A DNA stretch of 64,000 nt from the NCBI RefSeq assembly GCF_019649055.1, contig NW_026570282.1:558001-622000 (forward strand), read 5' to 3'. A program made the translations under genes and the position numbers. The number at the start of each line of letters is the position of its first letter. Position 1 is the first letter of the stretch. The DNA comes from Paramacrobiotus metropolitanus. Its lineage: Eukaryota; Tardigrada; Eutardigrada; Parachela; Macrobiotidae. Positions 37,530 to 49,310 of the stretch are shown here, piece by piece. Below the pieces are notes generated by a model. The model was given only the letters and a program-made list of their open reading frames with translations, had not been told where the DNA came from and made no database searches.

Positions 37530-40500
37530 TCACAAAACAGGCTTCCGCGAAAACTTTTTCTTTCGGTATTTTCTTTTGGTTTTGGTGCCATTCAGTGGAA
37601 TTGCCGTACTATTGTCCAAGCTTCTTCCAACATTATAGTAGATGCTAACAAGAGACATCCCGTTCGGTCCTCCTCCGTAGCTCATTCCCGTCGACGGCAT
37701 TCCCGATGGCTGATTGGTATAAATGGTACCACCCAGCATCATCTGATTTCCCGTCGCTCCCATCGGCTGTCCTCCCATCGGTTGACCTCCCATCGGCTGA
37801 CCTCCCATCGGCTGTCCGCCCATCGGTTGACCTCCCATCGGCTGACCTCCCATTGGTTGTCCTCCCATCGGCTGTCCTCCCATCGGTTGACCTCCCATTG
37901 GTTGTCCTCCCATCGGCTGACCTCCCATCGGCTGTCCTCCCATCGGCTGTCCTCCCATTGGTTGACCTCCCATCGGCTGACTTCCCATTGGTTGTCCTCC
38001 CATCGGCTGTCCTCCCATCGGCTGTCCTCCCATCGGTTGCCCTCCCATCGGTTGCCCTCCCATCGGCTGACCTCCCATCGGCTGACCTCCCATTGGTTGA
38101 CCTCCCATCGGCTGACCTCCCATTGGTTGACCGCTCATCGTCTGTCCTGCCATCGGTTGATATCCCATCGGCTGTCCTCCCATCGGTTGACCTCCCATCG
38201 GCTGACCTCCCATTGGTTGTCCTCCCATCGGCTGTCCTCCCATCGGCTGTCCTCCCATCGGCTGACCTCCCATTGGTTGTCCTCCCATCGGCTGACCTCC
38301 CATCGGCTGTCCGCCCATCGGTTGACCTCCCATCGGCTGACCTCCCATTGGTTGTCCTCCCATCGGCTGTCCTCCCATCGGTTGACCTCCCATTGGTTGT
38401 CCTCCCATCGGCTGACCTCCCATCGGCTGTCCTCCCATCGGCTGTCCTCCCATTGGTTGACCTCCCATCGGCTGACTTCCCATTGGTTGTCCTCCCATCG
38501 GCTGTCCTCCCATCGGCTGTCCTCCCATCGGTTGCCCTCCCATCGGTTGCCCTCCCATCGGCTGACCTCCCATCGGCTGACCTCCCATTGGTTGACCTCC
38601 CATCGGCTGACCTCCCATTGGTTGACCGCTCATCGTCTGTCCTGCCATCGGTTGATATCCCATCGGCTGTCCTCCCATCGGTTGACCTCCCATCGGCTGA
38701 CCTCCCATTGGTTGTCCTCCCATCGGCTGTCCTCCCATCGGCTGTCCTCCCATCGGCTGTCCTCCCGTCGGTTGCCCTCCCATCGGCTGACCTCCCATCG
38801 GCTGACCTCCCATTGGTTGTCCTCCCATTGGTTGTCCTCCCATCGGCTGTCCTCCCATCGGCTGTCCTCCCGTCGGCTGACCTCCCATTGGTTGTCCTCC
38901 CATCGGCTGTCCACCCGAAGCTGGCGCGGCCACATAGTAATAAGACTGTGCTGCTGGGGAGGGGGTCGGCTGCCCACCAGGTGCAGGGCTTCCCGATGGG
39001 GGCATGGGTTGGTTTCCGGTTGGCGGCATAGGTTGCCCGGAAGGCGGAGGCTGGCCTCCTGGTGCCGGCGTCGGCTGCCCAGAGGGTGGCGGCATGGGCT
39101 GCCCAGAGGGTGGCGGCATGGGCTGCCCAGAGGGTGGCGGCATAGGTTGTCCGGAAGGTGGAGGCATAGGTTGTCCGGAAGGCGGAGGCATAGGTTGTCC
39201 GGAAGGCGGAGGCATAGGTTGACCTCCTGGTGGCGGTATCGGCTGTCCAGAGGGCGGGGGCATCGGTTGTCCGGAAGGCGGAGGCATAGGTTGACCTCCT
39301 GGTGGCGGTATCGGCTGTCCAGAGGGCGGGGGCATCGGTTGGCCTGAAGGAGGTGGTTGAGGTTGACCGGTAGGAGGCGGCATGAGGCTCCCACTTGGAA
39401 CGGATCCGGCGGGGCAGGTTTGTGGTCCAGGTGTCACTGGTCTCGGCGTTGTTGTTGTAGGCGGAGGTGGCATTGTCACACAATTAGGGCTGGTTGAACC
39501 CGGTGGACATACCGTCGGCGGGGTAGGCTGGCCATAGGCAGTGGTGCAAGCGGGATTCATTGACCCTGGTGCGCATGGAGTGGGTCCGGTGGTGGTGGTG
39601 ACCGGTGGGGCTGGTGTGACATAACCTGTGGTTGCGGTGGTCCTAGTAGTCGTCGTCGCCATTGTTGTCGTGGTCGAGGTGGTGGTTGTAGGTGTTGTAG
39701 TGGTGGTCACCGTGGTAGTCGTGGCTGGCGGTGTCGCATATGCCGTGGTCATTGGGGTAGTCATGACTGGTGGCGTAGCGTACGCCGTAGTGGCCGGCGT
39801 CATGGTCGGTGGTCTAGCAGTCGTTGTCGTGGTCATCGGAGTAGTGGTCATCACAGGTGGAGCGGGCGTTGCGTAAGCCGTGGTAGCTGGCGTAACGGGG
39901 ACGGTGGACGGCGGTCTGGTGGTAGTTGTGGTGGCTGTAGTAGTAGTCGGTGCGGGGGTCGTCGTCGTTGCCCTGGTAGTTGTGGTCGTAGGTTGATTCC
40001 CGGAACACATGTTGCTGCTGGACGGACTTCCCCCAATTGGTGCTAAAGTCAACATTAAATGGAAGACATATCGTACTTACAGCACTTATTGGAATTATCT
40101 CCTTATTCAGCTGCCTTACTGTAGCAACACCAACTTCCGTCAAACGCCGAACAATCCCGCGAAAGTGCCACTTCAAGAGGACCACACTTGGCGTCGAGAT
40201 CGGCGGTGGCAGCGCACATTCCGTTTTTACCAATGGCGGGCCAGTTATCGGGAGTGCAGCATGTCAACGGCCGAGCAGTTGTTACAGTTACGGGACCAAC
40301 AGAGGGTGCCGGGGTAGTCACCGGCATAGGACTGGGGCTAGGGCTCGGGCTGTTGGAATTATAGGATTGCCGTGCTTCGATATCATCCGCTTCATCTGCT
40401 AAACACCATATGGTTGGGTGAGAGCCAGTAAGAGTGATATTATTGCGTCATACTGACCATGAAAAGGAACTCAGTATTTAAACTGGTGCGAGGATACTAC

Positions 40501-41162
40501 GGTATATACACCCTTTTTTTACGGTAGACTTGCGTTTTTGCAAAATATTACATTTAGCCAAAACTCCACCATAATTTCCTAATGCGACAGTACGATTTGC
40601 GCCTGAATCACATACAGACGGGAAAGTTTTTCGAATTTAAAGCCTCCTCTATCGTATAAGCCTTAGTTTGCAAATTTATTAGCCTCCTCCGTGTTAGAGG
40701 CCTCCCTGATGAACGGTGTATAGCAATAGCGTAAGTAATAGCGCAAGTTTCAATAGCAATAGCGCAAGTTTCAAGGCTTCAAAAATTTTAGAAACTTCAA
40801 AAATTTTAGAAACCCAGGGCTTCTAATTAGAAAAATACGGTAAGCCTAAATAATCGTAGAAATCGCGGCGCTGGTGTCATAACCGTGACTTCAGAATATT
40901 TACAGACAATAAACGAATACGTCGCTTGCTTACACAAAGAACATCTTTATATTTCTCTTGTCTAAAAATGATTAACGATAAAAGGAAGTCGCAGTCCGGT
41001 ATCGTCGCTGTAATAACTGTTGGCTTCAGTCTACCGTGATGTATGAGTAATCCCCAAGTCAGGAAATTAAAACCACAAACCTTCCTCGCCATTGTCCGCA
41101 GAATTTACATATCCACATCCTAGCAGGACGAGCACAGCGACAACCGGAAGTGAAAGGCGCAT
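37530..41162 (-). CDS. Secreted repeat protein: WCCY domain, mucin-like region, QPMPPPSG and GGQPM arrays
   Basis: Minus-strand exons 41162-41081, 40398-40120 and 40042-37530 give 957 codons. Exon 1 is a signal peptide (MRLSLPVVAVLVLLGCG). Exon 2 is phase 1-1 and carries the WCCY domain (residues ~75-119). Exon 3 encodes a Thr/Pro-rich segment likely to be O-glycosylated, then about 18 proline-rich GQPMPPPS units, then about 76 near-identical GGQPM pentapeptides. The end is a strongly basic tail (KTKRKYRKKKFSRK). This is the build of a fibrous, adhesive, eggshell or cuticle protein; the exact role is unknown. The exon 2 acceptor is TTTAGCAG, a tandem NAGNAG site that could add or drop one residue. 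The repeat DNA is open in several other frames on both strands; those are artefacts of the 15-bp period. Confidence 0.78.
37766..38912 (-). repeat. 15-bp coding minisatellite (GGQPM array) with a 495-bp higher-order repeat
   Basis: The array consists of 15-bp units reading GGQPM on the minus strand. Rare variants mark longer blocks: GYQPMAGQTMSGQPM and a GSQPM unit each occur twice exactly 495 bp apart (33 units), for example the CCGCTCATCG variant at 38131 and 38626. The two blocks, about 37790-38265 and 38285-38760, look identical by eye, indicating a recent segmental tandem duplication. Confidence 0.9.
40737..40812. repeat. Two short tandem duplications in intron 1 of the repeat-protein gene
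   Basis: AATAGCGCAAGTTTC occurs at 40737-40751 and 40758-40772 (period 21). CTTCAAAAATTTTAGAAA occurs twice in direct tandem at 40777-40794 and 40795-40812 (period 18). Confidence 0.85.
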
Positions 41163-42841
41163 GGTTATTAATTCGATAAGGGACACACCCTCTCTCTGGA
41201 CGCTGGCTACTTTAGCGCACTTCCAAAGCAATCATCCGCAAATCCGTCAAAACTTTTATGGAATTTACTAGTACAGATACAAGCTGTGCAATGATCAGTA
41301 ACCGAACTCCAAACATACTTTACGGCACTATTAAGCCTTAAATAATTTTTGCGTTCCGCATAGCTTCAAGGTTTCTCTCTTGAATTGCTGAAATTTAAAC
41401 ATTCAGAACCAATCGTGTTAAGTTGGGAATTGGACCGACATGCGCACAAGTCAAGTGTGCACAAATGGATTACAATAAGGTGTGATTTTTCAGTCTTTAA
41501 ACTATAATTGTGGCAAACAATTTCATAAAACACAATGAAGTATTTTCATTGACTAACAATATAATACCATGTCTGTGTCTACGGCTCAAGTTGGTTCTGT
41601 GGCCTAGTTATTATAACAGAAATATAAGAGAAATTGTACGGTTCACTGGGTGGCTTATTGAGTCTTTATAGCGAAATGCTGCTGTAAAAGGCATGCAAAT
41701 TATACGTTCAATTAGCTGTACCTAACACCACTCTTTTATTCTGGACAGACGACGGACGTAATTGGCATTAGTAATGTTACACTAACCATGGAAAGTGAGT
41801 GGGCTTTTGTCGCCCTTTTGACAAGTTATTTTATGTTCCTTGACAGCGGCCAGCGAAAGATTCACACACTTTTTAGAATCTGATCTACACGTACCGACTG
41901 CGGAAGAATAGAAAGCCCCCATTTACATTTTGTGACGCTTTAATGACCGAAAAATAACCTCACTGATACTGCGGTGATGGCAACACGGAGTTCGCAGCAT
42001 TGGGAATCCTCAAATTTGCAGTTGGTTGTGCATAGCAGCGTAGGTACCTTCATAGTAACACTTACTGCAACATATAGACTTTTTGCAATGTAATTTTCGG
42101 CGTAAGAGTGGTGGTCACTCATATTCCAAAAGTGTTGAGTGACCACTGCTACCGGAGATTCTCAAAGCAGGTCTCACTGGCGAATGCAAAATTTCATTGG
42201 CTTTCTTCCGTTTTATATTAAAAGAAGACAACAAACATGTTGTGTGATTTAAATTACTGCCTGGCGGCATAGTGCCTCTACTCGGAGCGCTGATATAAGA
42301 AATAATATCCAGATACAGAAAGGTCATCAGTGCGCCACACTTGATTTTGGAGCTTGTTAAAGAAACGGTAAATGATGAAATTAATAATATTCGGCTTTTT
42401 TGAATGAATTAGTATTTCCGTTTGCTTTACGTTGGCATTTATAGAAGCAAACCCACTTGAAATACTGTACGGTTCAATCGGGAATACCCTTTGAATGAAC
42501 GGTCGACTGTTGTTGTCTCACCATTATGATCTGCAGTCTGCAATTTTGCACAAAATCACGTTTTATTATTTTCCAAATTATGGCCTTCGCCTACCGAGTA
42601 ATGCCTACACGGTTAGCCGTAGGTAGTCTGTCTATACGGTTTAAAGCAATTGCAAATTCCTGACAACAAATTTTACTAATAAAACGAAACAAATAGGTTA
42701 CACCGGGCTACAGACCAGCATGCGCAATACTAAATAAATTAGTAGCTCGACTTCCACTGAGATTCCCAGATGTGTTAGCACTGATTTCAAGGTGTACTGC
42801 ACGCACAAGATTTTTATAACAAAAATCGTGTAGCAAAAATT
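41163..42841. other. Intergenic region, 1.7 kb, nothing clear
   Basis: It lies between the start of the repeat-protein gene and the 3' end of neprilysin. No exon chain or recognised protein is seen; open frames stay under 75 codons. Confidence 0.5.
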
Positions 42842-45800
42842 TCACCATACACCAGCGCGCTTTGAGGGGTTCATAGGTGATCCCGAAGGACAATTAAAAG
42901 CCTCCGCAAAATCTGGCAGATTCGACAGCGGTCCCATTACGCGAAACGGATACGGACTGTGAACCGACAGTAAAATGTTGTTCGCCATATATTCCGGTCG
43001 GTAATATCCGCACCATGTCTACAAATTAAACTTTTTATATAATGCGAACTTCCGCTGCTCGTTAAATTCAAAGGACAAATGTAATACTTGTGCGCTGGCC
43101 AAGAAGTAAACCCTCTCCACGGAGAAACTTTCCAAACCAGGTAACAACGAGATTGAGGATTCGTTCACTCGGGATAAATACTGCTTAAATGCCTGTAAAA
43201 TTGTTGTAGTTCTTTACCTTACAGTACCATCGACAGAAAACAAAGACATCATTATTCGAGGAAGATTAATAAAAAAATACGTAATTATTGTACGGTTTGT
43301 ACCTGGATTACTGGATACACGTACAGATACTGGATTACTGGATACACGTACTGGATACACGTGGATCTGTACACTGACACAGTCGCTCCATACGCAAATA
43401 GTATGCGCAGCATTTACACTGAAGAAATCACAGTTACAAACTCACCATATAGGCTTCTTTAACACCGCCATTATCAGCAATATTTTCTCCGGAAGTTAAT
43501 ACTCCGTTGAGGTTTCCAGCGGAAGTATTATAGCTATTGTATTGCTCAATGACGGTTTTGGCGCGATTCAAGTAGTTAATACGAGAAGTGTTTGTCCACC
43601 ACGCGGATAGTCGACCTTCTTCATCGAATAATGAGCCTAAAAAATCGAGTGTCTGAAAATTTCTTGATTCATGCAGCAGTTCTAAACAGTCTGACGTTTC
43701 TAAACAATCTGACTACTAACTGATATTCAACCTAACAAAAGCACCGTGTCCCCAAATTACCTTTGTCGTCAAATCCGTGAGTCAGTTCATGTCCGAACAC
43801 TTGGCCCAGTGCCGCGTAGTTTAAATAATCAGGATAATCCTTGTGGAATACCGGTGGTTGCATAATACCCGCCAGAAATGCTAGAACATAATTGTACTCG
43901 TAATTTGTATAGTTTTGTTTTACTTGTATTATCATAATAGAATTGAGTTTAAATATTTATTTAATTTTTCGGGGTGCATTTCTACCGCTTTACCGATGAT
44001 ATTTTTCTGTGGATAATAGTAGGCATTTACGGTAGCCGGCGCGACATTCTCGTCAATGTTACGCAAACTTGGTTTGAGCAAATCTTCATGGTGCTTGGCA
44101 GTGATTTGGACATCAATATTCTTGTCGTTGACGAAGTGAGAATTCGAAATATTGAACTAAAAACAAAAGTGGAAGATACAAGACAAATTGACTGATGATT
44201 TTGCACTTCTGAGCTACTTTTTCATAAAATAGGTCCAGCCGTGGCAGATCTTGTAAAATGAAGTCCGGGTATCCAATATATTCCATTACAGCGCGAAGCT
44301 TTTTAAGGGCTCTGTCTTTGGTTTCACTATCCATCCAACGGATTTCGTTAAGTATGCGCTCGAAGGAATTTTGTATATCGCTGACCAGCCCGAGAAGCTA
44401 CGAAAAGTAAGATATGAAATTTTTCGCTACTACCGCGCTCACAGCTATCGTAGTGCATATATCTGTTTGTATTATTCCTACGACGCATGAGTGCACGACA
44501 GATTTAGCCGTGCGAATTAATTATACTAAATTTTAAAGCGAAACTTTCATTCCTGCTTCCAAACGGAAAGATGAAGGCCGATCTGCTTAAAATTTATGGA
44601 GAGGTGTGGCGCTTTTTTCCCGTTTATTAATTCTGCTAAAAGATTACTGTTAGCTAAAATTTTGATAAAGCGTGTTAAATAAACTTCACGAATCTTTGCG
44701 GTAATATATAACGTGCAACAGAAGTACACTTTAATATAGCATTTTACTTTGCTCTTCGCTTCCATGCCAAAATAGATATCCACATATATGCTGCCGACAG
44801 CTAACTTCATGGCTGAATTGGTATAATCCACACAAGTCCGCCAGCGAGGGGATTCTTCCTTTACCCCGGAGTAGACTTTATCAAATTCGAATGCCGCATC
44901 GCGATAGCGTTTGGATAACTGAGCTGCCGCATTCTGCAGTAAACGCCATCCCCAATAAGAGGCAATAAAACGTTTTCCCGTACCGGCTTTGTCCGACAGC
45001 TTTTTCGATAACAAGTCGTCCAGTTTTTCATCTACGGTCATTTAAACATTGCATTTTAGAAATCATTGCATCAGCATGTGACGATCAGCACTTACAATAT
45101 GATGGATTGACAACGTTGACAGTTAAATTTAACTGAATGGCCTCTGCCACTGAGCCGTTGAGGGGTATATTCCGTAAGGCTTGTAATATGTCAGATTTGT
45201 TGAAGGTTTTGTTGAAATGATGATCGAGAAAATCATTTAGCGTCATTTTATGGAAGGTTTTATATGGATCACGACGCTCTTCTTCCGTGAAACTGAACTA
45301 AACCACGCAAAAAATTGTTACTAGATTATTATTGCATTTGTACTCGTATCGGATAAAGTACAATATTGAAATTACAAATACTGACATGTATACGTGAAAT
45401 ACAGAATCTTCTTACGTTAGCAATTGCGGCTTCGAAGTCAAAAAAATCCTTTAGCTGCTTATCGAGATCATTTGGGGGTTTCACTTTCAAGTCTTCGGCC
45501 AATAACTTCGTAAGGTTTTTCATTAAGGCCATATATCCTCGTCGGGTGCGCTCCGATGATGAACGATAATACATTTTTTTTGACGGTAATCCCAGGGAAG
45601 TTTCATCAAAGAACAATATATGCTCACGGGGATTTTCCTGGTTAGCAGATACGTACATTGAAATCAGGTACGATTGACCTTCGCGAGCCATTTTGCTGTA
45701 AGTGTCCAACACGCTAAACTGGCTACTGTCCCATGATTTATTTAGCATTGGCCATGAGCCCATAACGTTATTCAAGGCATCAATAAATGGAAGCGATCCG

Positions 45801-47240
45801 GATTCTTCAATGGCATCTATGGAGACAATAGTTGACTTTAATAACCGTTTTGTATGATGTTTGCGGCGTTGCGCAGTTTGAATTAGGACTGGTCATTACT
45901 GATATCACTGCATGCGGCATAAACTTGTCGGGCCTTTTTTCTCGCCGTTGAAACATCAGTCCCGTTGAAATCCATCAGATCTGTCGAAAAAATTTCCCTG
46001 TCAATTAAAACTTCAATAAGATCTAAAAAACCCTAAAACGGACTTCGCAATTTGGCAAATAGTTGCTGCTGCATTTGCTGCAGGACACCCCATTTGGCGT
46101 AATCAGGGGGAATGGGATTCAGGACATTCCAGTTGCCGCAAGCGTATTCGAAAAAGTCTTGACAAGGTTCCACGGAAGTGTTCATGGATTGTAACATAAG
46201 TGCCGCTAAAAAACAAAATGACTGTTTGAATGACTTGGTGGAATACTGGGTGCCATTATTGTAATTCCTAGGGTAATTGTAGTTCAATGGCTCTGATTCC
46301 CTAGTTTTGTCTACGCCGTACTCAATTGTCAGCAGTAATTTTGCATTTTCGGCGCCGATTTACACAGCTTGGCGTTTTGGCAGAACAGGGAAATAATACT
46401 AAACGGCGAAATAAAAAGTAGAGAAGCGTTCTTATATCAGTACGCGGGCATTACATTATACATTTTTTTAAAATAAAATCTCCATAGTACTTCCATAGTA
46501 ATAGTACATGCATTTTGAAGTATTCAGGTTTCTGTTTCACCGGCTTTAATTATTTGCATACAATTTCCTGCTGTCATCCTGGTTTTCTCTTCCACGGTAA
46601 TTTCTGGCTTCTGTTGGTTTATAGTATATCATTTTATCAGTGAATACTGTACTTACATTGCTGTTATCAATATACGTAAGTCCATAATATTACATCACTA
46701 AACTAACATATCCTTGTTATTAGTTTAGTAATATTACGTTGTCATAACTGATAGGTAATTTAGCACAATAATATTTACAACTTTCTGGAAAGGCCTAAGC
46801 TAAAATGCACGAATTGCAAATCATTTTGAATGGTTGAATTCAGGAAACTACCGGTCTTTAAGATTACAACAAATGAACACAAACATGTTTGAGAAGAAAA
46901 TGCCGCATAAAAATGCAGTGTCGGTAGAAGATGACGCAACTTCCTGTGACATACCCATAACATCGTGTGATGGTGGGGTACAACACAACATAGTATACAG
47001 ATATTTAACTGTACTTAATACTACGAACATTATGTAAACAATTAGCATACCTCTTGTCACACATGCTTCTGTCCGGCAGATATTGTCTTCGGCTTCATGA
47101 AGTGGAGTGGGCAGCCTTGATCCGCCGTCTGCATCCGTTGGAGGGTGGATAGTAATTGGAAGATCTCCTATAGCCAGGCATGCAGTTTGTAATAAAGCGA
47201 GCATCCATGCTAAATTGCTAATTAATCTCGTCATCGTCAT
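42842..47240 (-). CDS. Neprilysin-like zinc metalloendopeptidase, M13 family, secreted
   Basis: Minus-strand exons: 47240-47051, 46205-46044, 45980-45900, 45816-45416, 45297-45096, 45031-44748, 44397-44218, 44156-43994, 43880-43761, 43636-43446, 43192-43088, 43018-42842; 751 codons, near the family norm of about 750. The enzyme cleaves small extracellular peptides at hydrophobic residues. Seen: N-terminal ICRTEACV, DFFEYACGNW, NAYYYP (substrate binding), HELTH at 585-589 with both zinc histidines, and GENIADNGG at 644-652 with the third ligand. The C-terminus GSPMNPSKRAGVW is family-typical except that the usual cysteine is alanine. The hydrophobic N-terminus starts at residue 8 and looks like a cleavable signal peptide rather than the type II anchor of human neprilysin. 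Exon 2's donor (GTCCGT) is weak but is the only junction that keeps the frame. Confidence 0.93.
43303..43372. repeat. Small tandem repeat in a neprilysin intron
   Basis: The phrase CTGGATTACTGGATACACGT repeats at 43303 and 43330, and a shortened copy follows at 43351. It lies wholly in the intron between exons 10 and 11. Confidence 0.85.
46685..46738. repeat. Imperfect hairpin in neprilysin intron 1
   Basis: TAATATTAC, a short spacer and ACTAAACTAA on the left pair with TTAGTTTAGTAATATTA on the right around a loop of about 12 bases. It is AT-rich and may be a transposon remnant. Confidence 0.6.
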
Positions 47241-47335
47241 ATACTAACCAATTGATGCCGCTAACAGGAAAGGGAAGAACAAAGAAAAGCTGCCGTAACT
47301 GCTCCACATCATGAACTAGGAGTTCCGCACCGCGG

Positions 47336-47343
47336 TATATAAA
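47336..47343 (+). promoter_or_regulatory. TATA box candidate
   Basis: TATATAAA matches the TATA consensus on the plus strand and lies 82 bases before the ATG of the small frame at 47418. Read on the other strand (TTTATATA) it lies about 96 bases before the neprilysin ATG. Either direction is possible. Confidence 0.35.
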
Positions 47344-47417
47344 TTGCTGGTTGTCGAACTTTCGCACAGTAGTTCCCAAGATAACGCCGTTAATTACACC
47401 AAAATGAGCATGCGCCG

Positions 47418-47675
47418 ATGAGATCCGTATTCCGGCATGAACAGCTCTATACTAAATCCTCGTTAGCCGCTTTTGGGCAAAATAATGTCGTAGGGAAGGC
47501 AGTTACATTCGTTCAACCGGAAATGGGAAAATGTTGCGTGCGCAAAATCAGCTACAGTGCTTCTACTGACCAAGGCGAAAACTGTGACCACGGATTTCGG
47601 ACAAATTATTCGAAAACCGTGGATCATAACGCTACTTCAGATTATGCCACCGTTATAATGCAAGGAAATTTATAA
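47418..47675 (+). CDS. Small hypothetical protein (85 aa), uncertain
   Basis: An uninterrupted 85-codon frame starts at an ATG downstream of a TATA box candidate. Its composition is balanced rather than low-complexity (it includes GKCCVRKISYSASTDQG). No signal peptide, membrane segment or family resemblance is seen, and two short upstream ATGs in another frame would precede it. It may be chance. Confidence 0.2.
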   Translation: MRSVFRHEQLYTKSSLAAFGQNNVVGKAVTFVQPEMGKCCVRKISYSASTDQGENCDHGFRTNYSKTVDHNATSDYATVIMQGNL

Positions 47676-49310
47676 TGCATTATCAAATGACAACTCTGTG
47701 TGCATCCTTCAAACCGGGCCATGGCCAAATGGCTGTACACGTCGAGAGAGAGATGAATGCGAGAACTTGAACTAAATCTGGTGCCGGCATATCAACCGAG
47801 GTGTCGACAGGATATCACCATTAAACCATAAATCATCATGATTTCCTTGCTAAAAGTTTTCGCTTATGCATAATTTCATCTGACAATGACGTAGTTATGC
47901 TAAAAGGAAAGACTGTCAAAAGCAATTTATTCGACACATGACTGACAACCGAGCTGGTCGCTAATTAATAATATTGATACTCTTTACGCAATCCTTTTCC
48001 TACTGCGTAACTGAACAGCTTGAAGATTCATATGGAAGTGAAGAAACTGTGCAACGGTAATGGATACTTTGAATCTGTCTCAACAGTCAACATACAAACT
48101 GCTAAGACCAAGATATTTAGGAGGTTTAATAAATTGGCTTGAAAAATTATGGTCTACCTTCGACTCCTACTTTCTGCCCAGAACGAAGATGACAGATCCA
48201 TAATCACCGCGATCAATCGCCGAATCTGTTACGGGAATATAGCATGAGTCAAGCTGCAAACTCAGGCAGACGTTACGTTGATCATTCATAAAGTGACAAG
48301 GTACATCATAAGCAAGATACGACCTTTCTATCTAATCACACAAATCGATAGTGAAAACAAGATTTTCCGCAGATTTGGCACTTCGATAGTACCCTGACCT
48401 TAATAGACCACACGCGTGCATGTCACTAGTAGCAGCTATCGAGTATCGACCACGGTAACTCACGTGTACTCGTACGATTATTGCCGGTTGCGGTGTACCG
48501 GTGTCTACTAACGATAAATAATATATCATAAGCGGACACCTTTTTCTTAGGTTTGAATGGCTATGTTGAATCTACTTGGCACAAACTATTTTAACTATTT
48601 CAGAATCAGCAATTTAGAGGGTTTTCTGCTGTAAGTGCAAAGAAACTGTAACCCTCTTCTTAACCTATTAGAGAAGTAATTACCATGCGTTTTTGAACTA
48701 CATACGCAAGTCTACCTGTACAGAGCATGAAAACTTTCGCGTGCAGGGTACTTTACCACCAGACCGTAAGTAATAATACCGTATAAATATAACTGTTGTT
48801 AAAAAAATGTTAACTGTTTAAACTGCTTTACATCAGTGCGAAGTTGCGAACCAGGCATAATAATTATACGAGAATAGAAAGTGTTAGGTAATGCACAAAT
48901 ATTTTATCGTTTTTAGATGCTGTAATATATTTTTGTAGTTCTTCTTTATTAAAGCGCGTAATTATTTTACAATAAAACTAATATTTGAAAACATTCAGCG
49001 AAAAACCCGGTTCATCCAAATTTTGTATAATTCACAATCGAAAAGTGACGTTCAGAGGAATAACTATGCCCCATTCAGCAGCCGCACTCAGCAGCAACAC
49101 TTTCAGTTCTCCCAGTACCGCATAAGGTTACAAAATTTACAGAGGATTATAAAACAATGAACAATCGTACTCAAGATCAGGAAGCCACGAAGAATTTCCA
49201 AATAAAACGCCTCTGTAGGGAGAAGGGCAGTGCAGTGATATTCACATACAAAAAGAAAGGTTTTTCCAAACACTGTCAGTCAGGAAACATATTACGACAG
49301 CCCAGTACTC

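Larger units (their letters stand above)
47241..49310. other. Intergenic region, 2.1 kb, upstream of neprilysin
   Basis: It contains the neprilysin promoter side, a TATATAAA box on the plus strand at 47336-47343, and an 85-codon plus-strand frame at 47418-47675 (listed separately). The remainder shows no recognisable coding sequence. Confidence 0.5.

Noticed and set aside
37766-38912. Regularly spaced repeats as a CRISPR-like array
   Set aside because: There are no unique spacers; the array is a continuous 15-bp coding minisatellite in a eukaryotic gene.
37645-39483. Very long open frames on both strands (441, 521, 612 and 254 codons) across the pentapeptide region
   Set aside because: A 15-bp repeat without stop codons is open in several frames at once. 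Only the frame joined to the signal peptide and WCCY exons makes a coherent protein.
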